From: Peptoniphilus sp. BV3C26 | GTDB taxonomy: Bacteria; Bacillota; Clostridia; Tissierellales; Peptoniphilaceae | NCBI RefSeq assembly: GCF_000478985.1 | Contig: NZ_AWXB01000007.1 | Location: 1-35,377, forward strand | DNA length: 35,377 bases | Reading direction: 5' to 3' | In this document: in pieces, positions 14,075-22,114 of the stretch | How positions within the stretch are numbered: the first letter of the stretch is position 1 | Layout of the letters: every line of letters begins with the position of its first letter | Made by a program: the position numbers and the translations under genes | The notes under the pieces: model-generated | Database searches by the model: none | What the model was told of the DNA's origin: nothing | What the model saw: only the letters and a program-made list of their open reading frames with translations

Positions 14075-15211
14075 ATGGCATATTTAATTTCAGAAGAAGC
14101 AAAAGATTTATTGGAAGACGTTAAAAATTTTTGCGAAAAAGAAGTAATAGAAACTTGTAAAGAAGCTGATAGGACCGGAGAATGGCCTAAAGACTTATAC
14201 GAAAAAGCAAAAGAACAAGGATATTTTGTTCTTGAAGTTCCAGAAGAATATGGCGGACCAGGACTTTCAAGAATTGATGTTGCTGCACTTATAGAAGAAA
14301 TGGCAAAGGCTGATGCTGGATTTGCAACTACAATTTCAGCTTCAGGACTTGGAATGAAACCTGTTTTAATTGCAGGAACAGAAGAACAAAAACAATATGT
14401 TGCAGATACATTAATGGCTGGAGGTATGGGAGCATTTTGTCTTACAGAACCTGGTGCAGGTTCAGATGCAGGAGCAGGAACAACTACTGCAGTTCGTGAT
14501 GGAGATGAATATGTTCTTAATGGAAGAAAGTGCTTTATAACAAATGGCGCCGTTGCATCTTTCTATTGTGTAACAGCACTTACAGATAAGTCAAAGGGAC
14601 TAAAAGGTATGTCCATGTTTTTAATTCCTGCAGAAACTAAGGGAATAAGTGCCGGAAAAGAAGAAGATAAAATGGGAATAAGAACTTCAAACACTACAGA
14701 TGTTGTTCTTGAAGATTGTAGAATTCCTGCAAGCTATATGATAGGAGAAGAAGGAAAGGGCTTTTCAATTGCAATGAAAACTCTTGATCAAGCAAGAGCT
14801 TGGATGGGATGTGTTGCAGTAGGAATTGCTCAAAGAGGAATTGATGAAGCTAAAAAATACGGAAATGAAAGAATTCAATTTGGAAAACCTATAGTTAAAA
14901 ATCAAGCGCTTCAATTTAAACTTGCAGATATGGATATAAAAACTGAAGCTGCAAGACAAATGGTTGCAAATGCTCTTACAAGAATGGATTTAGGTCTTAC
15001 TTATAATAGAGAATCTGCAATTGCAAAATGTTTTGCATCAGACATTGCTATTAGAGTAGCAGAAGATGCAATTCAAATGTTTGGAGGATATGGATATAGT
15101 AGAGAATATCCTGTTGAAAAACTTCTTCGTGATGCAAAAATTTTCCAAATTTTTGAAGGAACTAATGAAGTTTTGAGAATTGTAGTTGCAAATAATCTAT
15201 TAAGAGGTTAA
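14075..15211 (+). CDS. Acyl-CoA dehydrogenase (short-chain, butyryl-CoA type)
   Basis: This 378-residue FAD enzyme interconverts acyl-CoA and 2,3-enoyl-CoA with EtfAB as electron partner. Motifs are CLTEPGAGSDAGAGTTTA and KCFITNG in the beta domain, RIQFGKPIVKNQALQFKLADM, QMFGGYGYSREYPVEKLLRDAKI, and the catalytic base Glu361 in IFEGTNEVLR. All are in the normal positions for the short-chain family. ATG 14075 has an AAAGGTGG site. It lies 58 bases after the oxidase and 2 before etfB. In lactate-using anaerobes an Etf-linked enzyme of this kind reduces crotonyl- or acryloyl-CoA. No thiolase, crotonase or CoA-transferase is in the window, so the pathway end product is undetermined. Confidence 0.95.
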   Translation: MAYLISEEAKDLLEDVKNFCEKEVIETCKEADRTGEWPKDLYEKAKEQGYFVLEVPEEYGGPGLSRIDVAALIEEMAKADAGFATTISASGLGMKPVLIAGTEEQKQYVADTLMAGGMGAFCLTEPGAGSDAGAGTTTAVRDGDEYVLNGRKCFITNGAVASFYCVTALTDKSKGLKGMSMFLIPAETKGISAGKEEDKMGIRTSNTTDVVLEDCRIPASYMIGEEGKGFSIAMKTLDQARAWMGCVAVGIAQRGIDEAKKYGNERIQFGKPIVKNQALQFKLADMDIKTEAARQMVANALTRMDLGLTYNRESAIAKCFASDIAIRVAEDAIQMFGGYGYSREYPVEKLLRDAKIFQIFEGTNEVLRIVVANNLLRG

Positions 15212-15213
15212 TA

Positions 15214-15981
15214 ATGAATATTTTAGTTTGTATAAAAGAAGTTCCAGATGATTCAGTAGCAGTATCTGTAAAAGATGGAAAAGCTGATATTTCAGGGATA
15301 ACCCCAGTTGTAAATGCTTTTGACACTTACTCCCTTGAAATGGCTGTAAGATTGAAAGAAAAAGAAGAAGGACAAGTTGTTGTAGCTTCTATTGGCAACG
15401 AAGATGTTAAAAATTCCCTAAAAAATTGTTTGGCAGTTGGAGCAGATAAGGCATATTTAATTAAATATGATGATTATAGAAATCTTGATACAAAAGGAAT
15501 TTCAGAAATTTTAAAAGAAGCAATAAAGAAATTGGAAGAAGAATGTGGTGCTTTTGATGTAATTTGTTTCGGAAAAGAAACTACAGATGCAGAAGCTTCA
15601 CAAGTTGGAGTTTATTTTGCAAATAAATCAGACCTTGGCTTGGTTACATCTGTAATTGAAATTAATAAAGAAGGAGAAAAATTAATTTCAAAGCAAGAAA
15701 TTGACGGAGGATATAGACAAGTTGAAACAAAAATGCCCTGCGTTCTTACAATTTCAAAACCTGATTATGAACCAAGATATCCTACTATAAAAAGTAAAAT
15801 GGCAGCAAGAAGACAAAAAATTGAAGATATTGAAGTTGCTGTAAACTTAGATTTAATTCTTGAAGAAATAAAAGATTTTGAACCGGAAAAAAGAAAAGCT
15901 GGTATTAAAATCAATGAAGAAGATCTTGAAGTTAGCGTAAAAAAAGCAATTGCTTTAATGAAAGAGCAAAAAGTTTTATAG
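15214..15981 (+). CDS. etfB: Electron transfer flavoprotein beta subunit
   Basis: EtfB carries a nucleotide (AMP or, in bifurcating forms, FAD) and with EtfA shuttles electrons to or from flavoenzymes. The 255 residues show VCIKEVPD at the start, VNAFDTYSLEMAVRLKE, LAVGADKAYLI, FGKETTDAEASQVG, DGGYRQVETKMPCVLTI and EPRYPTIKSKMAA. The last includes the recognition-loop region that docks to partner dehydrogenases. It starts 2 bases after the acyl-CoA dehydrogenase stop, with its ribosome-binding site inside that gene, so translation is probably coupled. Confidence 0.95.
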   Translation: MNILVCIKEVPDDSVAVSVKDGKADISGITPVVNAFDTYSLEMAVRLKEKEEGQVVVASIGNEDVKNSLKNCLAVGADKAYLIKYDDYRNLDTKGISEILKEAIKKLEEECGAFDVICFGKETTDAEASQVGVYFANKSDLGLVTSVIEINKEGEKLISKQEIDGGYRQVETKMPCVLTISKPDYEPRYPTIKSKMAARRQKIEDIEVAVNLDLILEEIKDFEPEKRKAGIKINEEDLEVSVKKAIALMKEQKVL

Positions 15982-15990
15982 GAGGAAAAA

Positions 15991-16959
15991 ATGAAAAATA
16001 TATTAACTTATATAGAGCTTAAAGATGGGGCTCCTATAAAATTGAGCTTGGAATCTTTATCCGAAGCAAGTAAAATTGCAAAAGAACATTCTGTTGAGTC
16101 AATAGCTTTAATTTTTGAAAAATTATCTGAAGATGAAATGTCAAAATTAAAGGGGGCAGGTTCTGACAAAATTGTCCTTGTAGAAAGAAATTCATACAAT
16201 ATGGAAGATTTTTCAAATGCAATCGTAAAAATTGCTGGAAAATATGATGTTAAAGATATTTTTATTCCAGGAAGTCTTGATGGAAAGGATTTAGCCCCAA
16301 ATATTGCCGCAAGTCTTGATACAGTTTCAATTACAAATGTAATGGATATTAAATTTGAAAATGATGAAATTAATTATGTTACTCCCTCATATGGTGCGAC
16401 AGTTTTAACTTTGTCAAAAATAAAAAAAGCTCCCAGAGTTATTACAATAAGAAGCGGTTCTTTTGATAAAAGAGAAGATTTAAATGGAAAAGGACTTTTC
16501 ATAGAAGAAAAAGTTGACGAAATAAAAGATTTAAAAGCCATAATTAAAGAGGTTGTTAAATCTACGGAAGCTCAAGTAAATCTTGAAGATGCTCCTATAA
16601 TTATAACTTGCGGAAGAGGTGCAAGTAGTGAAAATATCTATCCTTTAGTAGAAGAACTTGCAAAAGTATTTAATGCTCCTATTTCAGGCACAAGACCTGT
16701 TATTGATGATGGAGTCCTTCCAAAAAGTTCACAAATTGGACAATCCGGAAAGATTGTTTCTCCAAAACTTTATATAGGATGTGGAGTTAGTGGGGCAGTT
16801 CAACATATTTCAGGAATGGAAAAATCCAATTTCATATTGGCAATTAACAAAGATGAAGATGCTCCGATTTTTCAAATTGCAGATATTGGAATAGTAGGGG
16901 ATTGTGCAAAAATTTTACCCTTATTTATTGAAGAAGTTAAAAAAATTAAGGCAAATTAA
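15991..16959 (+). CDS. etfA: Electron transfer flavoprotein alpha subunit
   Basis: The 322-residue partner of EtfB. The C-terminal FAD domain (about 195-315) is clear: SGTRPVIDDGVLPKSSQIG, SGKIVSPKLYIGCGVSGAVQ and NKDEDAPIFQIADIGIVGD. The N-terminal domain has GKDLAPNIAASLDTVSITNV, where most EtfA proteins read GRDLAPRLA...TGLTADCT, so that segment is divergent. There is no Cys-rich ferredoxin extension of the kind found in some lactate-dehydrogenase-linked EtfA proteins. AGGAGG precedes ATG 15991, 9 bases after etfB. It should serve the acyl-CoA dehydrogenase, the upstream FAD oxidase, or both. Confidence 0.93.
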   Translation: MKNILTYIELKDGAPIKLSLESLSEASKIAKEHSVESIALIFEKLSEDEMSKLKGAGSDKIVLVERNSYNMEDFSNAIVKIAGKYDVKDIFIPGSLDGKDLAPNIAASLDTVSITNVMDIKFENDEINYVTPSYGATVLTLSKIKKAPRVITIRSGSFDKREDLNGKGLFIEEKVDEIKDLKAIIKEVVKSTEAQVNLEDAPIIITCGRGASSENIYPLVEELAKVFNAPISGTRPVIDDGVLPKSSQIGQSGKIVSPKLYIGCGVSGAVQHISGMEKSNFILAINKDEDAPIFQIADIGIVGDCAKILPLFIEEVKKIKAN

Positions 16960-16973
16960 ATTTTAGGAGAAGT

Positions 16974-17327
16974 ATGAATTATTTAAAAGAATTTGTTATT
17001 CTTTGCATTTGTTTAATGCTGGGAGTTGCAACAAGGCATATAATAAACTTTCCTATACCAGAAGCAGTTTATGGGATGATTTACCTATTTATTGCTTTTG
17101 CCCTAAATATTATAAAGCCAGATGATGTTAAGAAAACTTCAAATGGTATACTTCAAAATTTAGCTATTCTATTTGTTCCTGCAGGAGTTGGAATTATTAA
17201 TAGTTATAGTGCCATTAAGGGAAAAACTTTAATGCTTATTGTTTTAGTAGTTTTAGGAACTGCTATTACAATGGGAGTAACAGGAAAGATAATAGAATTA
17301 CTTCAAAGGAGGAAAAATGTTAGATAA
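16974..17327 (+). CDS. lrgA: LrgA/CidA family membrane protein
   Basis: A 117-residue protein with four hydrophobic helices and a basic tail (LLQRRKNVR), as in LrgA. The first helix pair with FPIPEAVYGMIYLFIAF matches the family's P-x-P-x-x-x-x-G-M segment, and LAILFVPAGVGIINSY fits helix three. LrgA was first named as a holin-like lysis modulator. Relatives paired with LrgB carry pyruvate in Bacillus and Streptococcus, and the plant LrgAB fusion PLGG1 carries glycolate/glycerate. Here it follows etfA by 14 bases behind TAGGAG and overlaps lrgB by 11, which favours a transport role with the 2-hydroxyacid enzymes. Confidence 0.88.
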   Translation: MNYLKEFVILCICLMLGVATRHIINFPIPEAVYGMIYLFIAFALNIIKPDDVKKTSNGILQNLAILFVPAGVGIINSYSAIKGKTLMLIVLVVLGTAITMGVTGKIIELLQRRKNVR

Positions 17328-17997
17328 TAAATATTTTGGTATAATCTTAACATTTGCAACCTTTGAAATTGGAAAAATGTTAAATAAAAAATTAAAAAGT
17401 CCTATAGCTAATCCTCTTTTGATTTCCATAGCCTTGTGTATACTTTTTTTAAAAGTTACAGGTATTTCTTATGAAAGTTATAAACAGGGCGGAGATTTCA
17501 TAATGTTTTTCATAGCACCTGCTACTGTTGCTATGGTTGTAGATCTATATGAAAATCTTGATGAATTAAAAAAGAATTTATTTCCTATTCTTATAGGTAC
17601 TTTATTAGGCTCAATCCTTGCAATGCTTTTTATAGTGATTTCTTATAAGTTGGCAGGATTTGAAAAAAGTATAATAATTTCAAGTGCTCCTCAATCTATA
17701 ACTACCGCAATAGCCATCGCTTTATCGGAGGAATATGGCGGGAATCCAGCCATTACAGCTGTACTTGTAGTATTAAGAGGAGTAACAGGAGCTGTAATTG
17801 CTCCTATAATAATTAAGGCTTTTAGGATAAAAGATCCAACTGCCCAAGGAGTTGCGATAGGAACTTCGTCTCACGCAGTAGGAACTTCTGAAGCAAGAAA
17901 AATTGGAGAAATTCAAGGAGCTATGAGTGGTTTATCCATAGCTGTTACAGGTCTTGTCACGGTAATTTTAATGCCTATTATTATGAAATTAATTTAG
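17317..17997 (+). CDS. lrgB: LrgB family membrane protein
   Basis: A 226-residue polytopic protein with the LrgB features FFIAPATVAMVVDLYENLDELKKN, SSAPQSITTAIAIALSEEYGG (the family's P-K/Q-S-V/I-T-T signature), AVLVVLRGVTGAVIAP and AIGTSSHAVGTSEARKIGEIQGAMSGL. This fits the normal length and order. GGAGG inside lrgA precedes ATG 17317. It is last in the operon and followed by a terminator. It likely forms one transporter with LrgA; the operon context suggests pyruvate, lactate or glycolate as substrate. Confidence 0.9.
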   Translation: MLDNKYFGIILTFATFEIGKMLNKKLKSPIANPLLISIALCILFLKVTGISYESYKQGGDFIMFFIAPATVAMVVDLYENLDELKKNLFPILIGTLLGSILAMLFIVISYKLAGFEKSIIISSAPQSITTAIAIALSEEYGGNPAITAVLVVLRGVTGAVIAPIIIKAFRIKDPTAQGVAIGTSSHAVGTSEARKIGEIQGAMSGLSIAVTGLVTVILMPIIMKLI

Positions 17998-18029
17998 AGA
18001 TTTAATTAATAAAATTCACAAATTTTTAA

Positions 18030-18065
18030 AAACTCATTGTAAGTCCCCCTTCAATGAGTTTTTTT
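18030..18065 (+). terminator. Terminator after lrgB
   Basis: AAACTCATTG (18030-18039) pairs with CAATGAGTTT (18052-18061) across a 12-base loop, followed by Ts. Confidence 0.85.
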
Positions 18066-18097
18066 GATTCTAATTATCTTATAAAATTTCTATAAAA

Positions 18098-18126
18098 TTG
18101 AAATGAATTGGCTCTTTTGCTATAAT
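18098..18126 (+). promoter_or_regulatory. Promoter of the pheS operon
   Basis: -35 TTGAAA (18098-18103), an exact 17-base spacer and -10 TATAAT (18121-18126). The start near 18133 leaves about 20 bases before ATG 18154, too short for a T-box leader. Confidence 0.85.
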
Positions 18127-18153
18127 TTATTTAATTAAATGATGGAGGATAAA

Positions 18154-19176
18154 ATGAAGGAAAAGCTTTTAAAAATAAAAGATGTAGCTACATCTGAAAT
18201 AGAAAAAACTGAAAATTTAAAAGGCCTTGAAGACTTAAGAGTTAAATATTTAGGTAAAAAAGGTGAACTTACTCTCGTTTTAAAAGAAATGGGAAAATTA
18301 TCGAAGGAAGAAAGACCAATTATAGGTTCGTTAGCTAATGAAATAAGAAAAAATATTGAAGAACTTATTGAAGAAAAAAAACAAAAACTTTCTTCTCAGG
18401 AACTGGAAAAAAGATTAATAGATGAGAGAATTGATATTACATTAAAAACTGACAAAACTGATGTAGGACATTTTCATCCTCTTATAAAAACTCTTGAAGA
18501 ACTGGAAAGTCTTTTTGTTAGAATGGGCTTTACAGTATATGACGGCCCTGAAATTGAAACCGTTGAAAATAATTTTGATTTATTAAATGCACCGGAAAAT
18601 CATCCATCAAGAGATCTTTCAGATACATTTTATATTGACGAAAATACTTTACTTAGAACACAGACTTCTCCTGTACAAATAAGAGCTATGAAAGAGCATG
18701 GTGCTCCTTTAAGAATGATTTGTACTGGAAGAGTATTTAGACCAGATGAAGTTGATGCAACTCATTCTCCTATGTTTCATCAAATGGAAGGCTTAATAAT
18801 TGATAAAGATGTAAGTATTGCCAATTTAACGCATACCTTAAATTTATTTGTTAAGGAACTTTTTGGAGATGATATGCAAACAAGATTCAGACCCCACTAT
18901 TTTCCTTTTACAGAACCAAGCCTTGAAGTGGATGTAACTTGTCCAAAGTGTCATGGCAATGGTTGTGATGCCTGTGGAAATACTGGCTGGAGTATGGAAC
19001 TTTTAGGATGCGGTATGGTTCATCCTAATGTTCTTAGAAACTGTGGAATTGATCCTGAAATATATTCTGGATTTGCATTTGGAATGGGAATTGACAGAAT
19101 AGCCATGGTTAAATACGGAATCACTGATATAAGAATGATGTTTGATAATGATATCAGATTTTTAAAAGAATTTTAG
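18154..19176 (+). CDS. pheS: Phenylalanine-tRNA ligase alpha subunit
   Basis: Catalytic subunit of the alpha2-beta2 synthetase that charges tRNA-Phe. The 340 residues have the N-terminal coiled-coil (RVKYLGKKGELT), motif 2 GRVFRPDEVDATHSPMFHQMEG, a Cys cluster CPKCHGNGCDACGNTGW, LGCGMVHP and motif 3 FGMGIDRIAMVKYGI. The upstream in-frame ATGs (18139, 18142) overlap the GGAGG site, so ATG 18154 is chosen and matches family N termini. pheT follows after 8 bases. Confidence 0.96.
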   Translation: MKEKLLKIKDVATSEIEKTENLKGLEDLRVKYLGKKGELTLVLKEMGKLSKEERPIIGSLANEIRKNIEELIEEKKQKLSSQELEKRLIDERIDITLKTDKTDVGHFHPLIKTLEELESLFVRMGFTVYDGPEIETVENNFDLLNAPENHPSRDLSDTFYIDENTLLRTQTSPVQIRAMKEHGAPLRMICTGRVFRPDEVDATHSPMFHQMEGLIIDKDVSIANLTHTLNLFVKELFGDDMQTRFRPHYFPFTEPSLEVDVTCPKCHGNGCDACGNTGWSMELLGCGMVHPNVLRNCGIDPEIYSGFAFGMGIDRIAMVKYGITDIRMMFDNDIRFLKEF

Positions 19177-19184
19177 GAGGAGTC

Positions 19185-21566
19185 ATGTTATTACCCATAA
19201 GTTGGTTAAAAAATTATATAGATTTAGATAAGTCTACAAAGGAAATTGCCGATGAAGTAACACTTACAGGCTCTCATGTTGAATCAATTATAAATAGAGC
19301 TGAAGGTATTAGTGGAGTTGTAGTCGGTAAAATATTAAAAATTACAAATCATCCAGATGCAGATAAACTTGTTATTTGCCAAGTTGATGTTGGAGATGAA
19401 GTTTTGCAAATCGTAACAGGAGCGAAAAATGTTTTTGAAGGAGCTCTTGTTCCCGTTTCAAAGGTAGGAGCAAATCTTGCTGGGGGCATAAAAATAAAAA
19501 AAGGCAAACTTAGAGGAGTTGAATCTGACGGAATGCTTTGCAGTCTTGAAGAATTAGGTTATGAAATTTCAGTAATACCTAAAGAGGCAAGAGATGGGAT
19601 TTTTATTTTTAGAGAAGATTATAAACTTGGAACAGATGTAAAAGAAATCTTAGACTTAAATAATCCAGTTATAGAATTTGAAATAACTCCAAATAGACCA
19701 GATTGTTTGTCTATTATTGGAATGGCAAGAGAAGTTGCTGCAACCTTTGATACAAAACTTAAAAATGAAGAAATAAAAATAGAAAATCCTGTTGATAATA
19801 TAAAAAATTATTTCAATGGAGTTGAAGTTAAAACTGAAAAGTGCCAAAGATTTTATGGAAGAGTTTTAAAAGATGTAAAGATTGAAGAATCTCCCCTATG
19901 GCTAAAAAATTATCTTATGGCAAGTGGAGTAAGACCAATTAATAATATTGTTGATTTAACAAACTTTGTTATGCTTGAATATGGTCAACCTCTTCATGCT
20001 TACAACTTAGAAACTTTAGAAGATAAAAAAATAATTGTAAGACAAGCAGAAGATGGGGAAGTTATAAAGACCCTTGATGATGTTGAAAGAAAATTAAATA
20101 AGGATGATATTGTTATTTGCGATGGAAAAAGAATAGTAGGTATTGCAGGATTAATGGGTGGTTTTGATACTGAAATTACTCCTCAAACTAAAATTGTTTT
20201 TCTTGAAGGTGCAAATTTTAATGAAAAAAGCGTAAGACTTACATCAAAAAGACAAGGTCTTAGGACTGAAGCAAGTGCAAGATTTGAAAAGGGAATTGAT
20301 TCAAATTTAGCAAAAGTTGCAGTAGATAGAGTCTGCCAATTAAGTGAAAAAATTTCTTGCGCAAAAGTGGTTGATTCAGCTTTTGATGAAGGTCAAAAAG
20401 ACAAAAAAGAAAAAAAGATAAAACTTAGACTTTCAAAAACAAACAAATTAATAGGAGAAGATTTAAGTCTTGAAGAAATTTCAAAAATCTTAAACAGATT
20501 GGAAATAGAAACAGAACTTTTTGATGAATATTTAATTGCAAAAGTTCCAAGTTTTAGACTTGACATAGAAATAGAAGAAGATTTAATTGAAGAAGTTGCA
20601 AGGATTTATGGATATCACAATATAGAACCCAAACCTCTTTTCGGAGGTTTAACAGTAGGTTCAAAACCTAAATTCAGAAATGTTGAAAAAAGAGTTAAAG
20701 ATATTTTAATGGCCTATGGATATTCTGAATTTATGACTTATTCTTTCGTAAGCCCTTCAATTTTTAATAAGCTGAATTTAAAAGAAGATAATGAACTTAG
20801 AAAAGTTGTTAAAATAATAAATCCTCTTGGTGAGGAATATTCAATTATGAGAACCACTCTTGTTGCAAATATGCTCGAAGTTTTAAGTAAAAATTACAAT
20901 AGGAATAATGAGAGAGCAGCAGGCTTTGAATTTGGAAATACTTTTACTCCAAGTGATAAATTACCTGAAGAAAGATTAAAATTAACAATAGGTTCTTACA
21001 ACCAAGGAGATTTTTATAATATGAAAGAAATGATTTTAAAAGCTCTTTGGACTTTGGGAATTGATGATTTAAAAGTAAAGCCTTCTTCAGTTGAATATTT
21101 GCATCCAGGAAGAAGCGCAGATCTTTATAAGGACGATATTTATTTAGGAAGTTTTGGTGAAGTTCATCCGAGTGTTTTGGAAAAATATTCAATTAAAACA
21201 GGAGCCTTAGTAGGAGAATTTGAATTTAATAAATTTGTAGAATTAAGCAAAGAAAATAGATTATATAAAGAACTTCCAAAGTATCCTTCTATGAAAAGAG
21301 ATTTTGCTTTTATTTTAGATAGGGATATAAGCTCTGAAGAAATAGAAGAAGTTGCTAAGAAATATGGCAAAAAAATTCTTGAAGATTTTAATGTTTTCGA
21401 TATTTATACAGGAAAGGGTATAGAAGAAGGTAAGAAGAGCATAGCATTTTCTCTAATATTTAGGGCAAATGACAGAACTCTTACAGATTCAGAAGTTGAA
21501 AAAATTTCCGATAAAATAATTCAGGAAATAAAAGACAATTTCAAGGCTAAATTAAGGGGTGAATGA
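19185..21566 (+). CDS. pheT: Phenylalanine-tRNA ligase beta subunit
   Basis: The 793-residue partner of PheS contributes tRNA binding and editing. Domains in order are the OB-fold tRNA-binding domain (about 40-150, VVGKILKITNHPDADKL), the B3/B4 editing domain (about 205-390, with MLEYGQPLHAYNLE and EASARFEKGID), B5 (about 400-470, with LIEEVARIYGYHNI), a class II core-like domain, and the C-terminal anticodon-binding FDX-ACB (about 700-793, YPSMKRDFAFILD). Length is normal. AGGAGG precedes ATG 19185. The stop overlaps the possible start of the next gene. Confidence 0.97.
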   Translation: MLLPISWLKNYIDLDKSTKEIADEVTLTGSHVESIINRAEGISGVVVGKILKITNHPDADKLVICQVDVGDEVLQIVTGAKNVFEGALVPVSKVGANLAGGIKIKKGKLRGVESDGMLCSLEELGYEISVIPKEARDGIFIFREDYKLGTDVKEILDLNNPVIEFEITPNRPDCLSIIGMAREVAATFDTKLKNEEIKIENPVDNIKNYFNGVEVKTEKCQRFYGRVLKDVKIEESPLWLKNYLMASGVRPINNIVDLTNFVMLEYGQPLHAYNLETLEDKKIIVRQAEDGEVIKTLDDVERKLNKDDIVICDGKRIVGIAGLMGGFDTEITPQTKIVFLEGANFNEKSVRLTSKRQGLRTEASARFEKGIDSNLAKVAVDRVCQLSEKISCAKVVDSAFDEGQKDKKEKKIKLRLSKTNKLIGEDLSLEEISKILNRLEIETELFDEYLIAKVPSFRLDIEIEEDLIEEVARIYGYHNIEPKPLFGGLTVGSKPKFRNVEKRVKDILMAYGYSEFMTYSFVSPSIFNKLNLKEDNELRKVVKIINPLGEEYSIMRTTLVANMLEVLSKNYNRNNERAAGFEFGNTFTPSDKLPEERLKLTIGSYNQGDFYNMKEMILKALWTLGIDDLKVKPSSVEYLHPGRSADLYKDDIYLGSFGEVHPSVLEKYSIKTGALVGEFEFNKFVELSKENRLYKELPKYPSMKRDFAFILDRDISSEEIEEVAKKYGKKILEDFNVFDIYTGKGIEEGKKSIAFSLIFRANDRTLTDSEVEKISDKIIQEIKDNFKAKLRGE

Positions 21567-21571
21567 GCCTT

Positions 21572-22114
21572 ATGAAAAAGACGAAAGTAGTTATTGATGA
21601 TATGAGTTTTTATGTTGTTGGAAATGACAATCCGGAATATATAAAAACTCTTGCCCGAAAACTTGATGAAAAAATAAAAGAAGTTAAGGGTAACAATTTT
21701 AGACTGAATCAAACTCAAGCTTTAATTTTGGCTTCTCTTAATATTTTAGATTCTTCGAATAGAGAAAATGACATTGAAACAAGGGCGAAAAACTTGTCCA
21801 AAGATCAAGAAGCAGTTAAAAAACAATTAGAAGAATTGGAAAAACTGAAAAAAGAAGTGGAACTTTCTAAAAAGAGCACAAGTGTTTTAGAAAAGCAATT
21901 AAAACAATCTAATGAAGAACTTTTAGGTCAAAAAGAAGAAAATAAAAGTCTTTCACAAAATATGAATTTAAAAAATTCTGAAATAAATGATTTAAAAGAA
22001 GAAATCAGAAAACTTGAAAATGAAAAAAATAAATTGAGTGATAAAATCTATGAAAATCAGAAAGAGATTATTGATTTAAGTAGACAAATAGAGATTTTGT
22101 CAAATGAAAATTGA
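21572..22114 (+). CDS. zapA: ZapA-like cell division protein with long coiled coil
   Basis: The first 70 residues (KKTKVVIDDMSFYVVGNDNPEYIKTLA) match the ZapA fold that bundles FtsZ filaments at midcell. They are followed by about 110 residues of heptad-rich Lys/Glu coiled coil. Many Firmicutes ZapA proteins are 80-100 residues, though extended versions occur upstream of U32-peptidase genes. ATG 21563 overlaps the pheT stop but sits one base after the GGGGTGA site; ATG 21572 has better spacing, giving 180 residues. It overlaps the next gene by 11 bases. Confidence is good for family, moderate for function. Confidence 0.78.
   Translation: MKKTKVVIDDMSFYVVGNDNPEYIKTLARKLDEKIKEVKGNNFRLNQTQALILASLNILDSSNRENDIETRAKNLSKDQEAVKKQLEELEKLKKEVELSKKSTSVLEKQLKQSNEELLGQKEENKSLSQNMNLKNSEINDLKEEIRKLENEKNKLSDKIYENQKEIIDLSRQIEILSNEN

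Noticed and set aside
16974-17997. LrgAB as part of a holin/lysis or programmed-death system
   Set aside because: There is no adjacent LytSR two-component system or murein hydrolase. The genes are the tail of a metabolic operon.
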